In this document: one piece after another, positions 11,091 to 24,504 of the stretch
Layout of the letters: each line of letters begins with the position of its first letter
Numbering within the stretch: the stretch's first letter is position 1
Source of the DNA: Datura wrightii
Lineage: Eukaryota; Streptophyta; Magnoliopsida; Solanales; Solanaceae
Direction: 5' to 3'
Assembly (NCBI GenBank): GCA_035772735.1
Contig: JASDFA010000001.1
Span: 135,017,001 to 135,081,000, forward strand
DNA: 64,000 bases
Made by a program: the position numbers and the translations under genes
The notes under the pieces: model-generated
What the model was told of the DNA's origin: nothing
The model's input: the letters and a program-made list of their open reading frames with translations, nothing else
Databases searched by the model: none

Positions 11091-14000
11091 AAAAATCGAT
11101 TCTATGCCCTTACCTCGTTCCAGGAGCACGAGACTTCCCCAGACATGGTCACGGGTATGTTGGGTGTCTTTCATATTGATATTTATGCCTTGTTAGACCC
11201 GGGAGCTACATTGTCTTTCGTGACTCCTTTCATTGCTAGTAGCCTTGGAATTAGTCCCGAGACCTTGTCAGAAATATTTTCAGTTTCTACCCCAGTTGGT
11301 GATTTGGTCGTAACTAGATGAGTATATAGAGGTTTCCCTATTACGGTGCTGCACAAGTTTACCTTCGCAGACTTAGTAGAATTGGCCATGACTTATTTTG
11401 ACATTATTTTGGGTATGGATTGGTTGTTTGAATGTTATGCTTTGATAAATTGTAGGACCCATACAACAGAGTTTCATTTTTCGGATGAGTTAGTTTTGGA
11501 ATGGAAGGGTAGTTCGTTGATGCCAGCAACTCAATTTATTTCCTATCTTAAGGCTAGGAAGATGATCTCTAAGGAGTGCATGTACCACCTAGTTAAGGTT
11601 AAGGATGTGGAGTCTGAGACCCCAACTATTCAGTTAATTTCGGTGGTGTGCGAATATTTGAAGGTGTTTCCTGAGGATTTTCAAAGTGTTCTTCTGGAAA
11701 AGGAAATTGATTTCGGTATTGATCTATTGCTGGATACGCAGCCTATTTCTTTCCTTCCTTACAGGATGGCTCCAGCCGAGTTAAAGGAATTGAAGGATCA
11801 ATTAAGGGGTTTTTTTTATAAGGGCTTCATTACACCGAGCCAGTCTCCATGGGGTGCACCAGTTCTATTTGTTTGGAAGAAGGACGGTTCCCTTCGGATG
11901 TGTATTGACTATCGACAATTGAATAAGGTTATCGTTAAGAACAGGTACCCCTTACCCAGGATTGATGATTTGTTTGACCAGCTTCAGGGTTCCAAGTGCT
12001 TCTCTAAGATCGATCTCAGGTTCGGGTATCATCAACTTAGAGTTCGAAAGAGTGATATCTCGAAGACTGCTTTCAGGACTCGGTATGGTCACTATGAATT
12101 TGTTGTTATGTCTTTTGGACTAACCAATGTTCCTGCAACTTTTATGGACCTAATGAATAGGGTGTTCAAGCAATATTTGGATATGTTCGTGATCGTGTTC
12201 ATTGACAATATTCTTATATATTCTCGGAGCGAGGAGGAGCATGCCACTCACTTGAGAATAGTGATGAAAACCCTTAAGGATCGTCAGTTTAGTAAGTGTG
12301 AATTTTGGCTAAACTAGGTAGCATTTCTAGGGCATGTAGTATTAAGCGAAGGCATAAAGGTAGATTCCTAGAAGATCGAAGCGGTGAAGAATTTTCCTAG
12401 ACCGGTGAATCCTTCAGAAATTCGGAGTTTCTTGGGCCTAGTAGGTTATTACCAAAGGTTTGTGGAGGGTTTCTCATCTATTGCGGCACCTTTTACTAAG
12501 TTGAGTCAGAAGAAGGTGAAATTCCAACGGCCGGGTGCTTGTGAGAAAAGCTTCCAAGAGTTGAAGACCCGACTCACTTCAGCTCCAGTGTTGACCTTAC
12601 CCAAGGGTACCGATGGCTATGTTTTCTATTGTGATGCTTCGAAAGTTGGATTGGGATGTGTGTTGATGCAGTGTGGGAAGGTAATAGCATATGCCTTGAG
12701 ACAGTTGAAAGTCCATGAAAGAATTACCCGACCCATGATCTTGAGTTGGCCGCGGTGGTGTTTGCATTGAAGATATAGCTACATTAATTGTATTGGGTCC
12801 ACATGGATGTATTTATAGATGACAACAGGTTGAAATATGTGTTCACGCAGAAGGATCTAAATCTTCGGCAAAGGAGGTGGTTGGAATTACTTAAGGACTA
12901 TGACATGACTGTCTTTTACCACCAGGGCAAGGCTAATGTGGTTGCGGATGCACTTAATAGACTCTCCATGGAAAGTGTGTCTCACATGGATGAGGGAAAG
13001 AAGGAGTTGGTGAGGGATGTCCACCGACTCACAAGGCTGGGAGTTAGATTGATCGATTCGACTGATGGCGGTGTTGTTCGCATAACGAGTCAGAATCATC
13101 CTTGGTGGTTGATGTTAAAACCAGGCAAGATGAGGATCCAATATTGAGGAAGCTGAAGGAGGTGGTGCGGAGTCAGAAGGTGGAGGTCTTCTCCTAAGGG
13201 AAAGATGGTGTGCTACAGTACCAGGGTCGACTATGTGTTCTGGACATTGATAATTTGAGAGTTCAGATATTGCATGAGGCACATTGTACCAGATATTCTA
13301 TTCATCTAGGATCCACAAAAATGTATTGGGATTTGCGAGAAATCTATTGGTGGTATGGTATGAAGAAATATATTGCAGAGCTCGTAGAAAAATGTCCAAA
13401 CTGCCAGCAAGTGAAAGTCTAACATCAATGGCCGGGAGGCGTACTTCAGGATATCAGCATCCCCACTTAGAAGTGGGAAGAGATTAATATGGATTTTGTT
13501 ACAGGCCTACCTCTTACCTGCCGACACTATAACTCTATTTGGGTGATGGTAGACAGGCTAACTAAGGCGGCACACTTCCTACCGGTCAAGACCATGGATT
13601 CAACGGATGATTATGCTAAGTTGTATATTCGGGAGTTAGTTTGACTTCATGGAGTGCCCTTGTCCATTATTTCAGACTGAGGTACTCAATTTACCTCTCA
13701 ATTCTTGTGTTCATTTTGAAAAGGAATTGGGACGTAGGTTAAGGTCAGTACAGCCTTCCACCCGCAAACAGACGACTAGGCAAAATGAACGATTTAGACC
13801 CTTGAGGATCTTTTGAGGGCATGTGTTATGGATTTTAAAGGTAGTTGGGATGATCATTTGACCTTGATCGAGTTTGCTTATAATAACAGTTACCACTCCA
13901 GTATCCAAATGGAACCATTCGAGGCTCTTTGCGGGCGGAGGTGTAGATCTCCCATCAAATGTTTCGAGGTTGGTGAGGTAACTATGATAGGCCCATATTC

Positions 14001-14547
14001 GGTTCATGAGGCGATGGTGAATGTTCAGTTGATAAGGGATTGGTTGAAAACCGCTCAGAGTCATCAGAAAATGTATGTTGATGTGAGGAGAAGAGATTTG
14101 GAGTTTGATGTGGACGATTGGGTATTTCTAAAGGTATCTCCCATGAATGGAGTCATGCAGTTTTGAAAGAAAGGGAAACTCATTCCCCACTATGTTGGTC
14201 CCTACCGGGTTGTGAGAAGAGTTGGTAAGGTGGCGTATGAGTTGGACTTATCCTCAGAGCTATCTTTGGTTCATCCTGTCTTTTATGTGTCACTTTTGAA
14301 GAAGTTCTTGGGTGATCCAGCCTTGGTAGTTCTGGTAGACAGCATTGGAGTGAAGGACAGCCTCAATTATGAAGAAATTCCCGTCGAAATCTTGGATCGT
14401 CAGATTCGGAAGCTGAGGAACAAAGAAGTAGCTCTAGTTAAAGTATTATGGAGAAATCAGCATGTTGAGGGAGCTATGTGGGAAGCCAAAGCAGATATGA
14501 TAGCTAAATACCCTCATTTATTCCCTACCGACTCCATTTCAGTTTGA
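11091..14547 (+). pseudogene. pol: pol of Tek-B1: protease, RT, RNase H, integrase, chromodomain tail, broken
   Basis: Protease keeps its LLDPGAT motif, but a stop lies at 11318-11320. The longest open part (11346-12317) covers the end of protease and most of reverse transcriptase, with YRMAPAELKELK, WGAPVLFV and IDYRQLNK. The catalytic pair reads FIDN, not FIDD, because the codon at 12207-12209 is AAT, so reverse transcription should fail. RNase H follows (12384-13147, CDASKVGLGC), with a frameshift around 12775. The integrase zinc region is at 13210-13422, the core has several stops at about 13490-13800, and a C-terminal segment ends at 14547 with the ILDRQIRKLRNKE...VKVLWRN tail. A further shift lies near 13150. 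Confidence 0.9.
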
Positions 14548-14793
14548 GGTATCAATTTTTTCCCTAAACCTTTAATCAACTTTTCCCGTTCAGTTCATGT
14601 GTGCAAGTTTGTTTTATGATATGGTAAATGTATGTGATGTCTGAATTCAGTTTAGCTATGTAGTTACTTTTGAAGGTAGTCATTCCGTCAGTTTTCAACT
14701 TAAATGATTGGTAATTGTATATGGTGATAGCTTGTTTCTGAGTTTTCTACATGTTTCTAACATTCAAGGACGAATGTTCCAACTAGGAGATAT
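14548..14793 (+). other. Tek-B1 3' untranslated region, degenerate hairpin and polypurine tract
   Basis: Non-coding. At 14759-14778 lies the AACATTC...GAATGTT stem with AGGA loop and one mismatched closing pair. The weak polypurine tract AACTAGGAGATAT (14781-14793) precedes the LTR. Confidence 0.6.
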
Positions 14794-16936
14794 TGTTATA
14801 CCCCAGGGACCCAAGGATCAGACCCGGAAGTGAAAATGGATAAAAGCTGAAAATTCGCACTAGGTCACAGAATGACTCGTGAGGTGAGTTGTGAGGAGTG
14901 ACAACAAGTCGTGAAGTGACTCGTGGTCAACTTGGTTTGGCAAAATCTGAGTGAGGAGGCCACGGGCCTGACCATGAGTTGTGGTCAGACCTCATGACTC
15001 GTGAGTTCATGCGTGGTCAACCCTGGAGGATTGGAAATATTAGGATGGGAAGTGTAGGCCACCGAAGGTGACCACGAGTTGTGGTCTGACCTCACGACTC
15101 GTGAAGTCACCTATGGGGTTCCCTTGGAGTATTGGACAGTGGACTGAACGAATCAAGGCCACAAGTTGTGCCCTGAGGTAACGACCCATTAGGTCCCTCG
15201 TGAGGACTGGCGACAAGATATTTCCTGCTTTTTAATGAGGGTGTTTCCGTAATTTTCTAAGTTCCTAAGGCCTAAACTACGTCGTTTTGTATATTTTCTG
15301 AGTGTGATAAGAGGAGATAAGTCCCTATTGCATGCCCATTCTCATGCAAGGATTTAAGAGAGGTTTTGGGAGATTCAAGGCCTTCTTCCCTAAATTTTCT
15401 TCAAATTCTTTGTGGGTGCTCAAGGAACTTTAAGTCCATCTATTCCCAGGTATGTAGGGTTTTAAAATGAGTGGAATTCTTCCTCATCCATGACCAATTT
15501 CGAGTTAACTCATGAATTCTCCCACTCAAATTCCATGGGGTTTTTACCCAAAGCATGACAATGTGATCTCTCTTTATGGGTATGTTTAAATTGAGTTTTA
15601 ATTATTGAATTATGCATGTTGGGTAGGTTTTGTATTATTTTCTTCAAAATTAGGTTTCAATCCTTTTAAATCTAAATTGCCCATTTATGGAAGTTCATGG
15701 AAATTATGGTTTATGATGAATATTCATTATTTTAAGCTTATTAATTTTGGAAATGCATGAATCCAAGTTACGCTTGTTTATGAGCATGTTTTGAAAGAAT
15801 TGAGTATGATAAAGCATTGGGGAATGCCCATATGATGAAGTATGATTTACTATTTATGAAACGAATTTCATGATTTATCGATTTATGATTTTTGCCGATG
15901 AAAAGGGCCCTGATTCTTGGCTAAGCATGTTTTAAAGGGGATCAATGATGATAAATGTTATATATTAGCCAATGAATTCTTATGCATGATGTTAATGATT
16001 TATGTATGAGCCTACGTACATATTTTTGGGAGCCGTGTCTAGCACCGAGCAGCCCAACGTTCAAACGACTACGTCGGTGTCTCATAACCACGTGCCACCA
16101 TGGGTTGTAAATGTTATAATGTATTGATAATGATCCCCTCAAAAGTGATATCACACCTTATGCACGACCCTCGCCTGGCAAGCCAGGTTCGGCTCTGCCC
16201 ACTTGAGCGAGACAGTGGGGCATCATGAAAGGCTCTACCATGATGGTGTCAGTTATGACGAGTCCTCCCATTGTTCCGCATGTTTTTATGCATTGTAATG
16301 TTTACGTTATTGGCTCAAGTTATATTATGATAAAGTTATTTACGATTATGATAATGCATGATGTTGGAATGAATTGAAAGCCTTGATCGTTATGTTTTAT
16401 TACGAAGATTTTTTACGCAAGCATGATGTCCTTCTTCTATGTCTATTTATGAGTTTACTTTACTTTTAAAAATGTCTGTTTTACTTACCTTGCATACTCA
16501 GTACATTCCACGTACTGACCACATACCTTCTATGTTGCATCGTTTTATGATACAGGGTCTGGATCTCAGGCTCATCCTCATCATTAGTCCATCCCAGTCT
16601 ACGATACCAGCTTGTTGGTGAGTCCTCATGTTCTGAGGGCCGTTTGATACACTTTCCTATTAATTATGTTTCAATATTGCTCGGGTTAGTTGGGGATGTT
16701 GTCCCATCAACCCATCTTACGAGTTAGAGGCTTTCGGATGAAAAAAATGAGTAGTATTTCCTGATGTTTGGTATTTCCTGATGTTATATCGTGGTTATGT
16801 TTCCAAGATGTTTTATTCTTAATATTCCATTTATTTAAATGACATTAGTTGAATGCATGAGCCATTGGTTGACTTGGGGTCTCTCGAGGTCCCTTGTCCC
16901 GTGTCTACGATCCAGGTGTACGTTCGAGTCGTGACA
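14794..16936 (+). repeat. 3' LTR of Tek-B1
   Basis: Homologous end to end with 7558-9703. Starts TGTTATACCCC and ends CGAGTCGTGACA. It lacks a short stretch present in the 5' copy near 9510 and differs by scattered substitutions. Confidence 0.9.
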
Positions 16937-18372
16937 GATATCAAGTTGAAGGCCCATTGGGGTAGGGGAAACTCACAAGGGAGGTCCCAAAGTCATAATG
17001 TATAAACCTACGTTGGCGCATAGTTCTGAGGGGTAGGGTGATTGACCCTTCGCCTACTCGGTGCTAGACATTACTCCCAAAACATGCATATGCTCTACAT
17101 TATTTTATAACAAAGCTCAGCATTGTCTATTGACGAAGCTCAATGATTAAATACATCTCTAATATGAAATCATGTGTATGAGAAGTTAGCTCAAGACATA
17201 CCACAAGCAGAAAACATACTTGGGAACCTTCGCTCCAAAACCATGTGGTATGCTAGGCATAGGAAAACGTTAACTCAAAACATGCCACAAGATGAAAATA
17301 TAATTGGGAGTCTTTGCTCCAAAACAATGTGGTAAGCTTAGTTAGCGAAAATCAACATTCATACTTATCAAAAACATAATTATAAACATGGGTAGCTTCA
17401 AAAGATGCTTTTCATCATAATATCTCATCATCATCACCTATTCATCGCAAATCTCACCTTTCATGAACATCTCATCCATGGGCTTTTAATTCATAAAGCT
17501 AAAATCATGATGTTAAATTGCAAAATTATAAAAATTGCCCATGCTTCATAATTCAATTGTAGAATCATAATCAAATCATACCCATGTATAGAAATAGAAG
17601 ATTCATGCATGTGGGTTAAAACCCCATGGATTAGACATAGAATTTCATAATTTAGAGAGGGATTGGCCATGGGTATGAAGGAAATCACCCATTCATAACC
17701 TTACATACCTGTTGGTAGCTAATTCTAACATTTCCTTGGATGCCCAAAACAAAATTGAAGGAATTTGAAGAAATAACTTGATCACCCTCTCAAACTTGTC
17801 TACCTTGCATGCACGAATGAATGGGGCCTAAAATGAACTTAACCCCTTTTAAAGTCACTATTCATAACTCAAAACGTCGTAGTTTAGCCTTAGGAACTTA
17901 GGAATTATATAAAAGCCCTTACTAAATTCGCAGAAAATGACTGTCAAGGGGTCCCAACAAGGGACCTAACCACTTGTGGTCCCAGGTCACGACTCATGGC
18001 TTAGCTCGTTAGGTTCATTGCTCAAAAGGTCACCTGGGCTCTTAACAGGCAATCTCATGACTCGTTGCTGGTGACCACGACTCGTGGTCACCACCCGTTA
18101 AGTACATTCCCTCCACTCTTCTCTCTTACTTTTCCCTCACCCCACTACTATCCTAACGACTCATGGGGTCTAACCACGAGTCGTGGTCATGTCCATGGGA
18201 ATCCTTTTCCCCCAATTCCAGAACTTCCTCACTGTCCTCCCTACGAGTCTCCTCACAACTCGTGGGCTGCACCAACGAGTCATGCCACGACTCATTCTGT
18301 GCCTAGTGCTAGTTTTTAAACTTTTTTCCGTTTCAACTCTCAAGTCTGATCTTTGGGCTCCCGGGGTATAAC
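16937..18372 (-). repeat. 3' LTR of Tek-B2, main part
   Basis: Continues the LTR interrupted at 7557 and ends, in minus-strand sense, with its TGTTATACCCC start at 18372. It carries the CACGA/TCGTG array at about 17940-18310. A near-perfect quasi-palindrome is centred at 18180 (ACCACGAGTCGTGGT). A TTATATAAAA box lies near 17916-17924, on the transcript-downstream side of the array. Confidence 0.85.
17905..18310 (-). promoter_or_regulatory. U3 quasi-palindrome array and TATA-like box, Tek-B2 3' LTR
   Basis: Repeated ACGACTCGTG words lie at 17940-18310 and the TATA-like TTTTATATAA at about 17915-17925, in minus-strand order array then TATA. The right LTR has the matching array at about 60885-61235, but there the box is degraded. 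Confidence 0.5.
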
Positions 18373-18409
18373 AATATCTCCCTCTTGGGAGCATTCATCC
18401 TCGAATATT
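18373..18409 (-). other. Polypurine tract and hairpin of Tek-B2
   Basis: On the minus strand a purine stretch AAGAGGGAGATAT directly precedes the LTR start. Before it lies an ATTCG-AGGA-TGAAT stem, a weakened form of the pre-PPT hairpin. Confidence 0.6.
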
Positions 18410-18617
18410 GGTAAACACACAGAAAAGCAGAGATATGCAATTATTTTATTCAAATACTAATTATTTAAATCGAAAACTAATGGAATGACTACCTCCGATT
18501 CAAACTACACAGCCGAACTGAATTCACTAATCATACATTCATCCACATACATAAGAGAAACTTGCGCACATGAACTGAACATGAAGCTAAATAGAGTTTT
18601 AGGGCAAAACTAATACC

Positions 18618-21600
18618 TCATGCTGAAACTGAGTCGGTAGAGAACAAATATGGGTATCTAGACATCATATCCGCTTCGGCCTCCCACGTAGCTCCTTCAA
18701 CATGCTGATTCCTCCATAACACTTTAACTGAAGCTACTTCCTTGTTCCTTAGCCTTCAAACTTGTCAATCCAATATTTCCATCGAAACCTCTTCATAGCT
18801 AAGGTTGTCTCTCACACCAACATTGTCCACCAAGACAACTAAGTCTTGATCACCCAAACACTTCTTCAAAAGTGATACATGAAACACAGGATGTGCAGAA
18901 GCAAATTCCCAAGGCAACTCTAACTCATAAGCCACCTTGCCAACATGTCTCACTATCCTGTATGGGCTGATATAGTGAGGACTAAGTATCCCTTTCCTTC
19001 CAAACTGCATCACTCCCTTCATGGGAGACACCCTCAGAAATACCCAATCAGCAACTTCAAATTCTAACTCTCTTCTTCTCATGTCCGCATAAGACTTTTG
19101 GCGACTCTGGGCAGTTTTCAACTTGTCTCTTATCAACTGAATCTTATCCATTACATCATGAACCAAATAAGACCCTATTATTGCCGCCTCACCAACCTCA
19201 AACCATCCGATGGGCGATCTACATCTTCGCCTGTAGAGAGCCTTGAATGGCGCCATCCGAATACTAGTGTGATAGTTGTTACTGTAGGAAAACTCGACCA
19301 GGGGTAACTGATCATCCCAACTACCTTTGAAGTCCATCATGCATGCGCTCAACATGTATTCCAAAATCTGGATTGTTCGCTCCATTTGACCATCCGTTTG
19401 TGGGTGAAATATTGTGCTGAGCTTAATTTATGTACCCAATTCTTTTTGAAATGACTTCCAAAACTGAGAGGTCAATTGAGTACCTCGATCTGAAATGATG
19501 GATAAGGGTACTCCATGCAATCGAACCAACTCCCGAATATATAATTTGGCATAATCCTCCACCGCATCCATGGTTATGACCCGTAGAAAATGAGTAGCCT
19601 TAGTCAACTTGTCTAACACCACCCAAATGGAGTCATATTCTCCATGAGTACGAGGTAATCCTGTTATAAAATCCATGTTAATCTCTTCCCACTTCTAAGT
19701 GGGAATGCTAATATCCTGAAGTTCACCTCCCGACCTTTGATGCTCAACCTTTAGTTGTTGACAGTTTGGGCACTCGACTATGAATTCTACAATATCCTTC
19801 TTCATGTCATTCCATTAATAGATTTTCTGTACAGTACATCTTGGTGGCACTTGGATAGATAGAATACCTAGATCCATGAGCCTCATGCAACATCCAGCTA
19901 CTCAAATCACCCATGTCTAGAACACATAAGCGACCCTGGTATCGAAGCACACCATCTCCCCCTTGGGAGAAGACCTCTACCTTCTGACTTTGAACGGCTT
20001 CGTTCCACATTACCAAAATCGGATCCTCATCTTGTCTATCTTTCACATCAGTCACCAAGGACTACTCTGATATATTTTGGACAACAATACCTCGATCAGT
20101 CGATTCAACCAACCTAACTCCCAACCTTGCAAGTCGATGCACATCCCTCACCAACTCCTTTTTTCCTTCACCCACATGGGATACACTTTCCATAGAGAGT
20201 CTACTAAGTGTGTCCTCTACCACATTAGCCATACCCGGATGATAAAGAACACTTATATCATAGTCCTTGAGTAGTTCCAACCACCTCCTTTGTCGAAGAT
20301 TGAGATCTTTCTGCATGAACACGTATTGTACGCAATTGTGGTCCGTAAATACATCCACATGAACCCCATACAATTAATGTCTCCATATCATCAAGGTGAA
20401 TACCAGTGCGGCCAACTCAAGATCATGGGTCGGGTAATTATTCTCATACACCTTCAACTGTCTAGAGACATATGCTATCACTTTCCCATGCTGAAGCAAT
20501 ACACACCGGAGTCCGATTCTCAAAGCATTGCAATACACCACGAATCCATCGGTACCCTCGGGTAGGGTCAACATCGATGCTGAGGTAAGTCGGGTCTTCA
20601 ACTCTTTGAAGCTCTTCTCACAAGTCTCTAACCATTGGAATTTCACCTTCTTTTAAGTTAACTTGGTCAAAGGTGTTGTGATAGATGAGAAACCGTCAAC
20701 AAACCTCTGATAGTAGCAAGACAAACCCAAGAAACTCCAAATATCTAAAGGGTTCACCGGTCTAGGCTAATTCTTCACCGCCTCAATGTTCTGATAATCT
20801 ACCTTTATGCCCTCACTTGATACCACATGGCCCAAAAAGGCTATGGAGTTCAACCAGAAGCTGCACTTGCTGAACTTGGCATATAATTGACGATCTTTGA
20901 GAGTATGAAGCACTACTCTTAAATGAGCGGCATGCTCCTTCTCGCTCCGACAGTATATAAGGATGTCATCAATAAACACGATCACAAACATGTCCAGGTA
21001 TGGCTTGAAGACCCTGTTCATCAAGTCCATAAAAGCTGCAGGAGCATTCATTAGTCCTAAAGACATAACTACAAACTCATAACGTACCGCGACCTGAAGG
21101 CTGTCTTCGGGATATCACTCTCCTGAACTCTTAGCTGATGATACCCGGATCTGAGATATATCTTTGAGAAACACTTGGCACCCTGAAGCTGGTCTAACAA
21201 ATCATCGATCCTGGTAATAGGATACCTGTTCTTGACAGTGACTTTGTTCAATTGCCGATAATCAATGCACATGTATAGGGAACAATCATTCTTTCAGACA
21301 AATAAGATTGGTGCACCCCAAGGAGACTTGCTCGGTCTAATGAACCCCTTATTTAACAAGTCCCATCAACTTCTGTTTTAACTATTTTAGCTCAACTGGA
21401 GCCATCCTATAGGGAGGAATAGATATAGGTTGCATGTCGGGAAGAAGGTCAATACCAAAATTGATCTCCCGCTCAAGAGGAACACTTGGAAAATCATTTG
21501 GAAAGACCTCTAGATACTCACGTACTAATGGAAATGACTGGATAGTTAGGGTCTTGGACTCAACATCCTTAACCCTAACTAGATGGTACACACAACCCTT

Positions 21601-22040
21601 AGAAATCATCTTTCTATCCTTAAGGTAGGAAATGAAATGACCTATAGGAACAACTGAACTACCCTTCCATTCTAAGACTGGCTCACCTAAAAATCTTAAC
21701 TCTACTGCCCAGGTTCTACAATTAACTGAAGCATAGCATGCAAATAGCCAATCCATGCCGAGGATACATCAAAATCGGTCATGGCTAACTCTATCAAATC
21801 TACTAAGGTGACCTTTTGAAGGACTGAGATTGGGAAACATCTATACACCCGTCTAGCTATAACTGATTCACCTACTTGAGTAGAAACTGAGAAGGGTTTT
21901 GACAAGACTTCAAGACTGACTCTAAAGTTACTAGCCACATATTTGTCACAAAAGATAAGGTAACCCCTGGATCTAACAAAGCGTAAACATCAATATAGAA
22001 AACTAAAAACATACTAATGACCATATCCGGGTAGACCTCC
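18618..22040 (-). pseudogene. pol: pol of Tek-B2, broken
   Basis: Read on the minus strand. Protease region about 21700-22000 (VSLEVLSKPFSVSTQVGES). RT follows with DYRQLNKVTVKNRYP, but motif A reads FSKIYLRSGYHQ, so the catalytic Asp is Tyr; the later FIDD pair is present near 20965. RNase H at 20062-20646 contains TDHNCVQYVF and the YHPGMANVV block. The integrase zinc region is at 19807-20058 and the core at 19428-19676. A long C-terminal open stretch (18765-19385) leads into the chromodomain-like tail, whose stop is at 18618-18620. Many stops and at least three frame changes interrupt it. Confidence 0.85.
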
Positions 22041-22603
22041 TGCTCCTGACGGGATGCTAAGGCATAGAGTCTATTCTGGCGCTGACCTCCAACTGTGCTA
22101 GTAGATGCCCCCTAATGGGCTGAGCGTGTGGGAGGGGCTACTGAACTAGAAGCTAGCCTCCGCCGCAACCTGATCCTGCCTCGCTTCTGGACATCTCTAA
22201 GCATATGTCATGGCTTTCCACACTCGAAACAAGCACCTGAACCTGCCAAGCACTGGCCTGTGTGCCCCCGAACACATGTGCGACAAGCTGGGATGCTAGG
22301 ATCTGCGGGTCTGCTGCTCTGATCGCTCGAGCCTGATGCTCGCTCTCTCAGATCATGTCTAGGCCTGGATGGAAAACTCACAGTCAAAGATGCTGGAGTT
22401 CATGATCGCTGGTGAGTCTACTATCGGTACACACCACTTGACCTCGGCTGGGAGAGTCTGTGGTGATCGGTCCTGGCCCTCTTGGCCTCCCACTCTCTCA
22501 GATGTTCCTCCTCCATCTGATGGGCATACAACACTATAAGTGGGAAATCCATATCCTAAGGGAGCATCACAATCCTACAATTCTTTTCAAAATAGCTCGC
22601 TAC
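22041..22603 (-). pseudogene. gag: gag C-terminal part of Tek-B2
   Basis: On the minus strand this carries the zinc-knuckle region (CFECGKP, then a stop where the finger continues, about 22205-22235) and the preceding basic region. It ends at the GCTAC duplication (22599-22603) where Tek-C inserted. Gag resumes at 54115. Confidence 0.75.
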
Positions 22604-22677
22604 TATAATAGCCCGAAAGTCCTTGAGATCAGACTCTGGAGTTAGATGAAGCTTAGTCGAAATATCAGCAGAAATTT

Positions 22678-23130
22678 GCCTCAGAACGAGTCAAAGAAGG
22701 ACTCATTAGGAGACCTAACGGATCGTGGTCTGATCTGTGAGGAACTGTAAGAAGGGATGGCAAGCCCAGTGGCCATGGACGACGTGACGAGTCATCTTGC
22801 CTGGCAACGACTCATTAGGTGGGCCGTTAGGTGGAGGATAAGATCCCTGGGTTAAGTCTTAATAGTGTGGTTGACAGAAGAAGGTGCCGAGTTGTTAGGT
22901 ATAATAATGACTCATCAAGTCAGTTGTTAGGAGGGAGAATCTTTGGTTTTAAATAAATTTCCAGTGTACTTAACGAAAGGACATGACGAATCGTTGGGTG
23001 TTGTGATGAGTTATTCCGTTGGTCATTGCCTGGTGAATTGATATTTCCAGTGTACCCGACGAGTGGACCTAACGAGTCGTTGGGTTAGCCAACAACTCGT
23101 CAGGTGAGTCGTGGCATCAGTTCGAGCAGC
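22678..23130 (+). promoter_or_regulatory. U3 ACGAGTCGT-type array, Tek-C 5' LTR
   Basis: Many AACGAGTC, GACTCATTAGG and ACGAGTCGTTGGG words occur here. The same array occurs at about 27770-28200 in the 3' LTR. No clean TATA box is visible just after it, so the promoter position is uncertain. Confidence 0.45.
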
Positions 23131-24370
23131 TTTTCCAGTTTTCTTCAGGGGCATTTTTGTAAACTCCTACGCTTTTAACTTCTAAACTACATAGTTCTAG
23201 GTACTACCTTGCACGTTTTTGAGGGTTTTCCTAAGACTAATCTCTTATTCTCTCAAAATACTCTCTCAAACCTTTCTTCCTCCTCTCTGCTCCAGATTCT
23301 AGGGTTTTATCAAGGTGTTCCTGAAGATTCAAGGAAGATTTTCGAGTGGGATTTTCGTCTTTCAGGAATGCAGGTTTTTCAACAAGAATACTCTTCCATC
23401 CTTGTGTCCCAAAAATATGTTTTATTAAATACCCGATTTCGATAAATCTAGAGAAGTATGATATAGGGCTTGTAAAAAGGGTAAATTCTTCTTCATTTCT
23501 TTTAAATGCTAATATCTGCTGTGATTATGAATTTAATTGGATTATAAATTGATGGGTTATCTTGGGTTATGAAATATAGGTTGAGAATGTATGAGTATTG
23601 TATGTTCTTCATAAATTGATTTGAGTACTGAATGGGATTTGTTCATTTCTCCCTTGATTACCGTAGTAATTCATGAACATGATGGAAATATGGGAATATC
23701 ATATAAATAACCCTAATAACTTGATTGTGACATTGATGACTGTGTTAGGATGAGTAAATTATGTATTCTCGCCATGTTTTGATTGAACTGATTGGGTATG
23801 TTGGGTTGTGCTTATATTGATAGATCATAAAGCTTGGGTGGATTCTAAATTGTTTTCCTTACAAAAATTGTTTTCTTTTAAACCATTGAATCTAAAACGC
23901 CCGTGGATGGAAAGTTCGTAAATGAAGTAATTCATGATAGATGTGAGATGATGATGAGGATGATGATGAAAAGCATGTTTCCAAAAATACCCATGATTAT
24001 TTCGTTGTTTTCAAAATGAATTGATTAGATCCAAGTGTGACAAAGCTTTGGGTAATGCCCAGATGTCTATTTAAAATGATGATTTTCCCAAAATAAGCTT
24101 ACCATATTGGTTGGAGCGAAGTCTCCCAATTTTCATAAATTAGATTTTGGTATGTTTTGAATAAATGAAGCCATGCATCTTTGATAAAGTATGAGTGAAA
24201 TCTATTAATCATGCATGATCTTGAGCTACATGTTGAATGAGAATGATATTGCAACTGTTGGGCTTGTTGTTATTAGGAAGTAGCCCCAATCCTATTGAAA
24301 AGAATGTTGTATGATGAAAACCAGTAAATGTCCCTTCCTCTAATTAGTTGTTGCAATTTAGATTAGTGAT

Positions 24371-24504
24371 AGTTAGTCAGGATTCTCGTTAGCAAGAATG
24401 TTTCCCTAGTCAGTCGGGATTCTCGTTAGCAAGAATGTTTCCCTAGTCAGTCAGGATTCTCGTTAGTAAGAGTATTTCCCTAGTTAGTCGGGACTCACAT
24501 CCCT
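24371..24504 (+). repeat. 37-bp tandem repeats in the Tek-C 5' LTR
   Basis: Three full 37-bp units beginning AGTYAGTC (24371, 24408 and 24445) are followed by a partial one. The 3' LTR has four full units at 29479-29626. Confidence 0.85.

Larger units (their letters stand above)
7558..16936 (+). mobile_element. Tek-B1: full-length but inactive Tekay-type element
   Basis: Two LTRs of 2146 and 2143 bp flank a 5090-bp internal region with primer site, gag and pol. It sits in the Tek-B2 3' LTR. The undisturbed site can be read in the other Tek-B2 LTR near 59795. Flanking pentamers are AGTAT (7553-7557) and GATAT (16937-16941), an imperfect duplication. The LTRs differ by about 5 percent by eye. 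Confidence 0.9.

Noticed and set aside
18065..18394. Overlapping ORFs on both strands in the Tek-B2 LTR
   Set aside because: They run through the quasi-palindromic array, which is open in several frames by its composition.
24371..24504. Regularly spaced 37-bp repeats that might suggest a CRISPR array
   Set aside because: Units are directly adjacent without spacers, lie inside an LTR of a plant element and occur in both LTRs.
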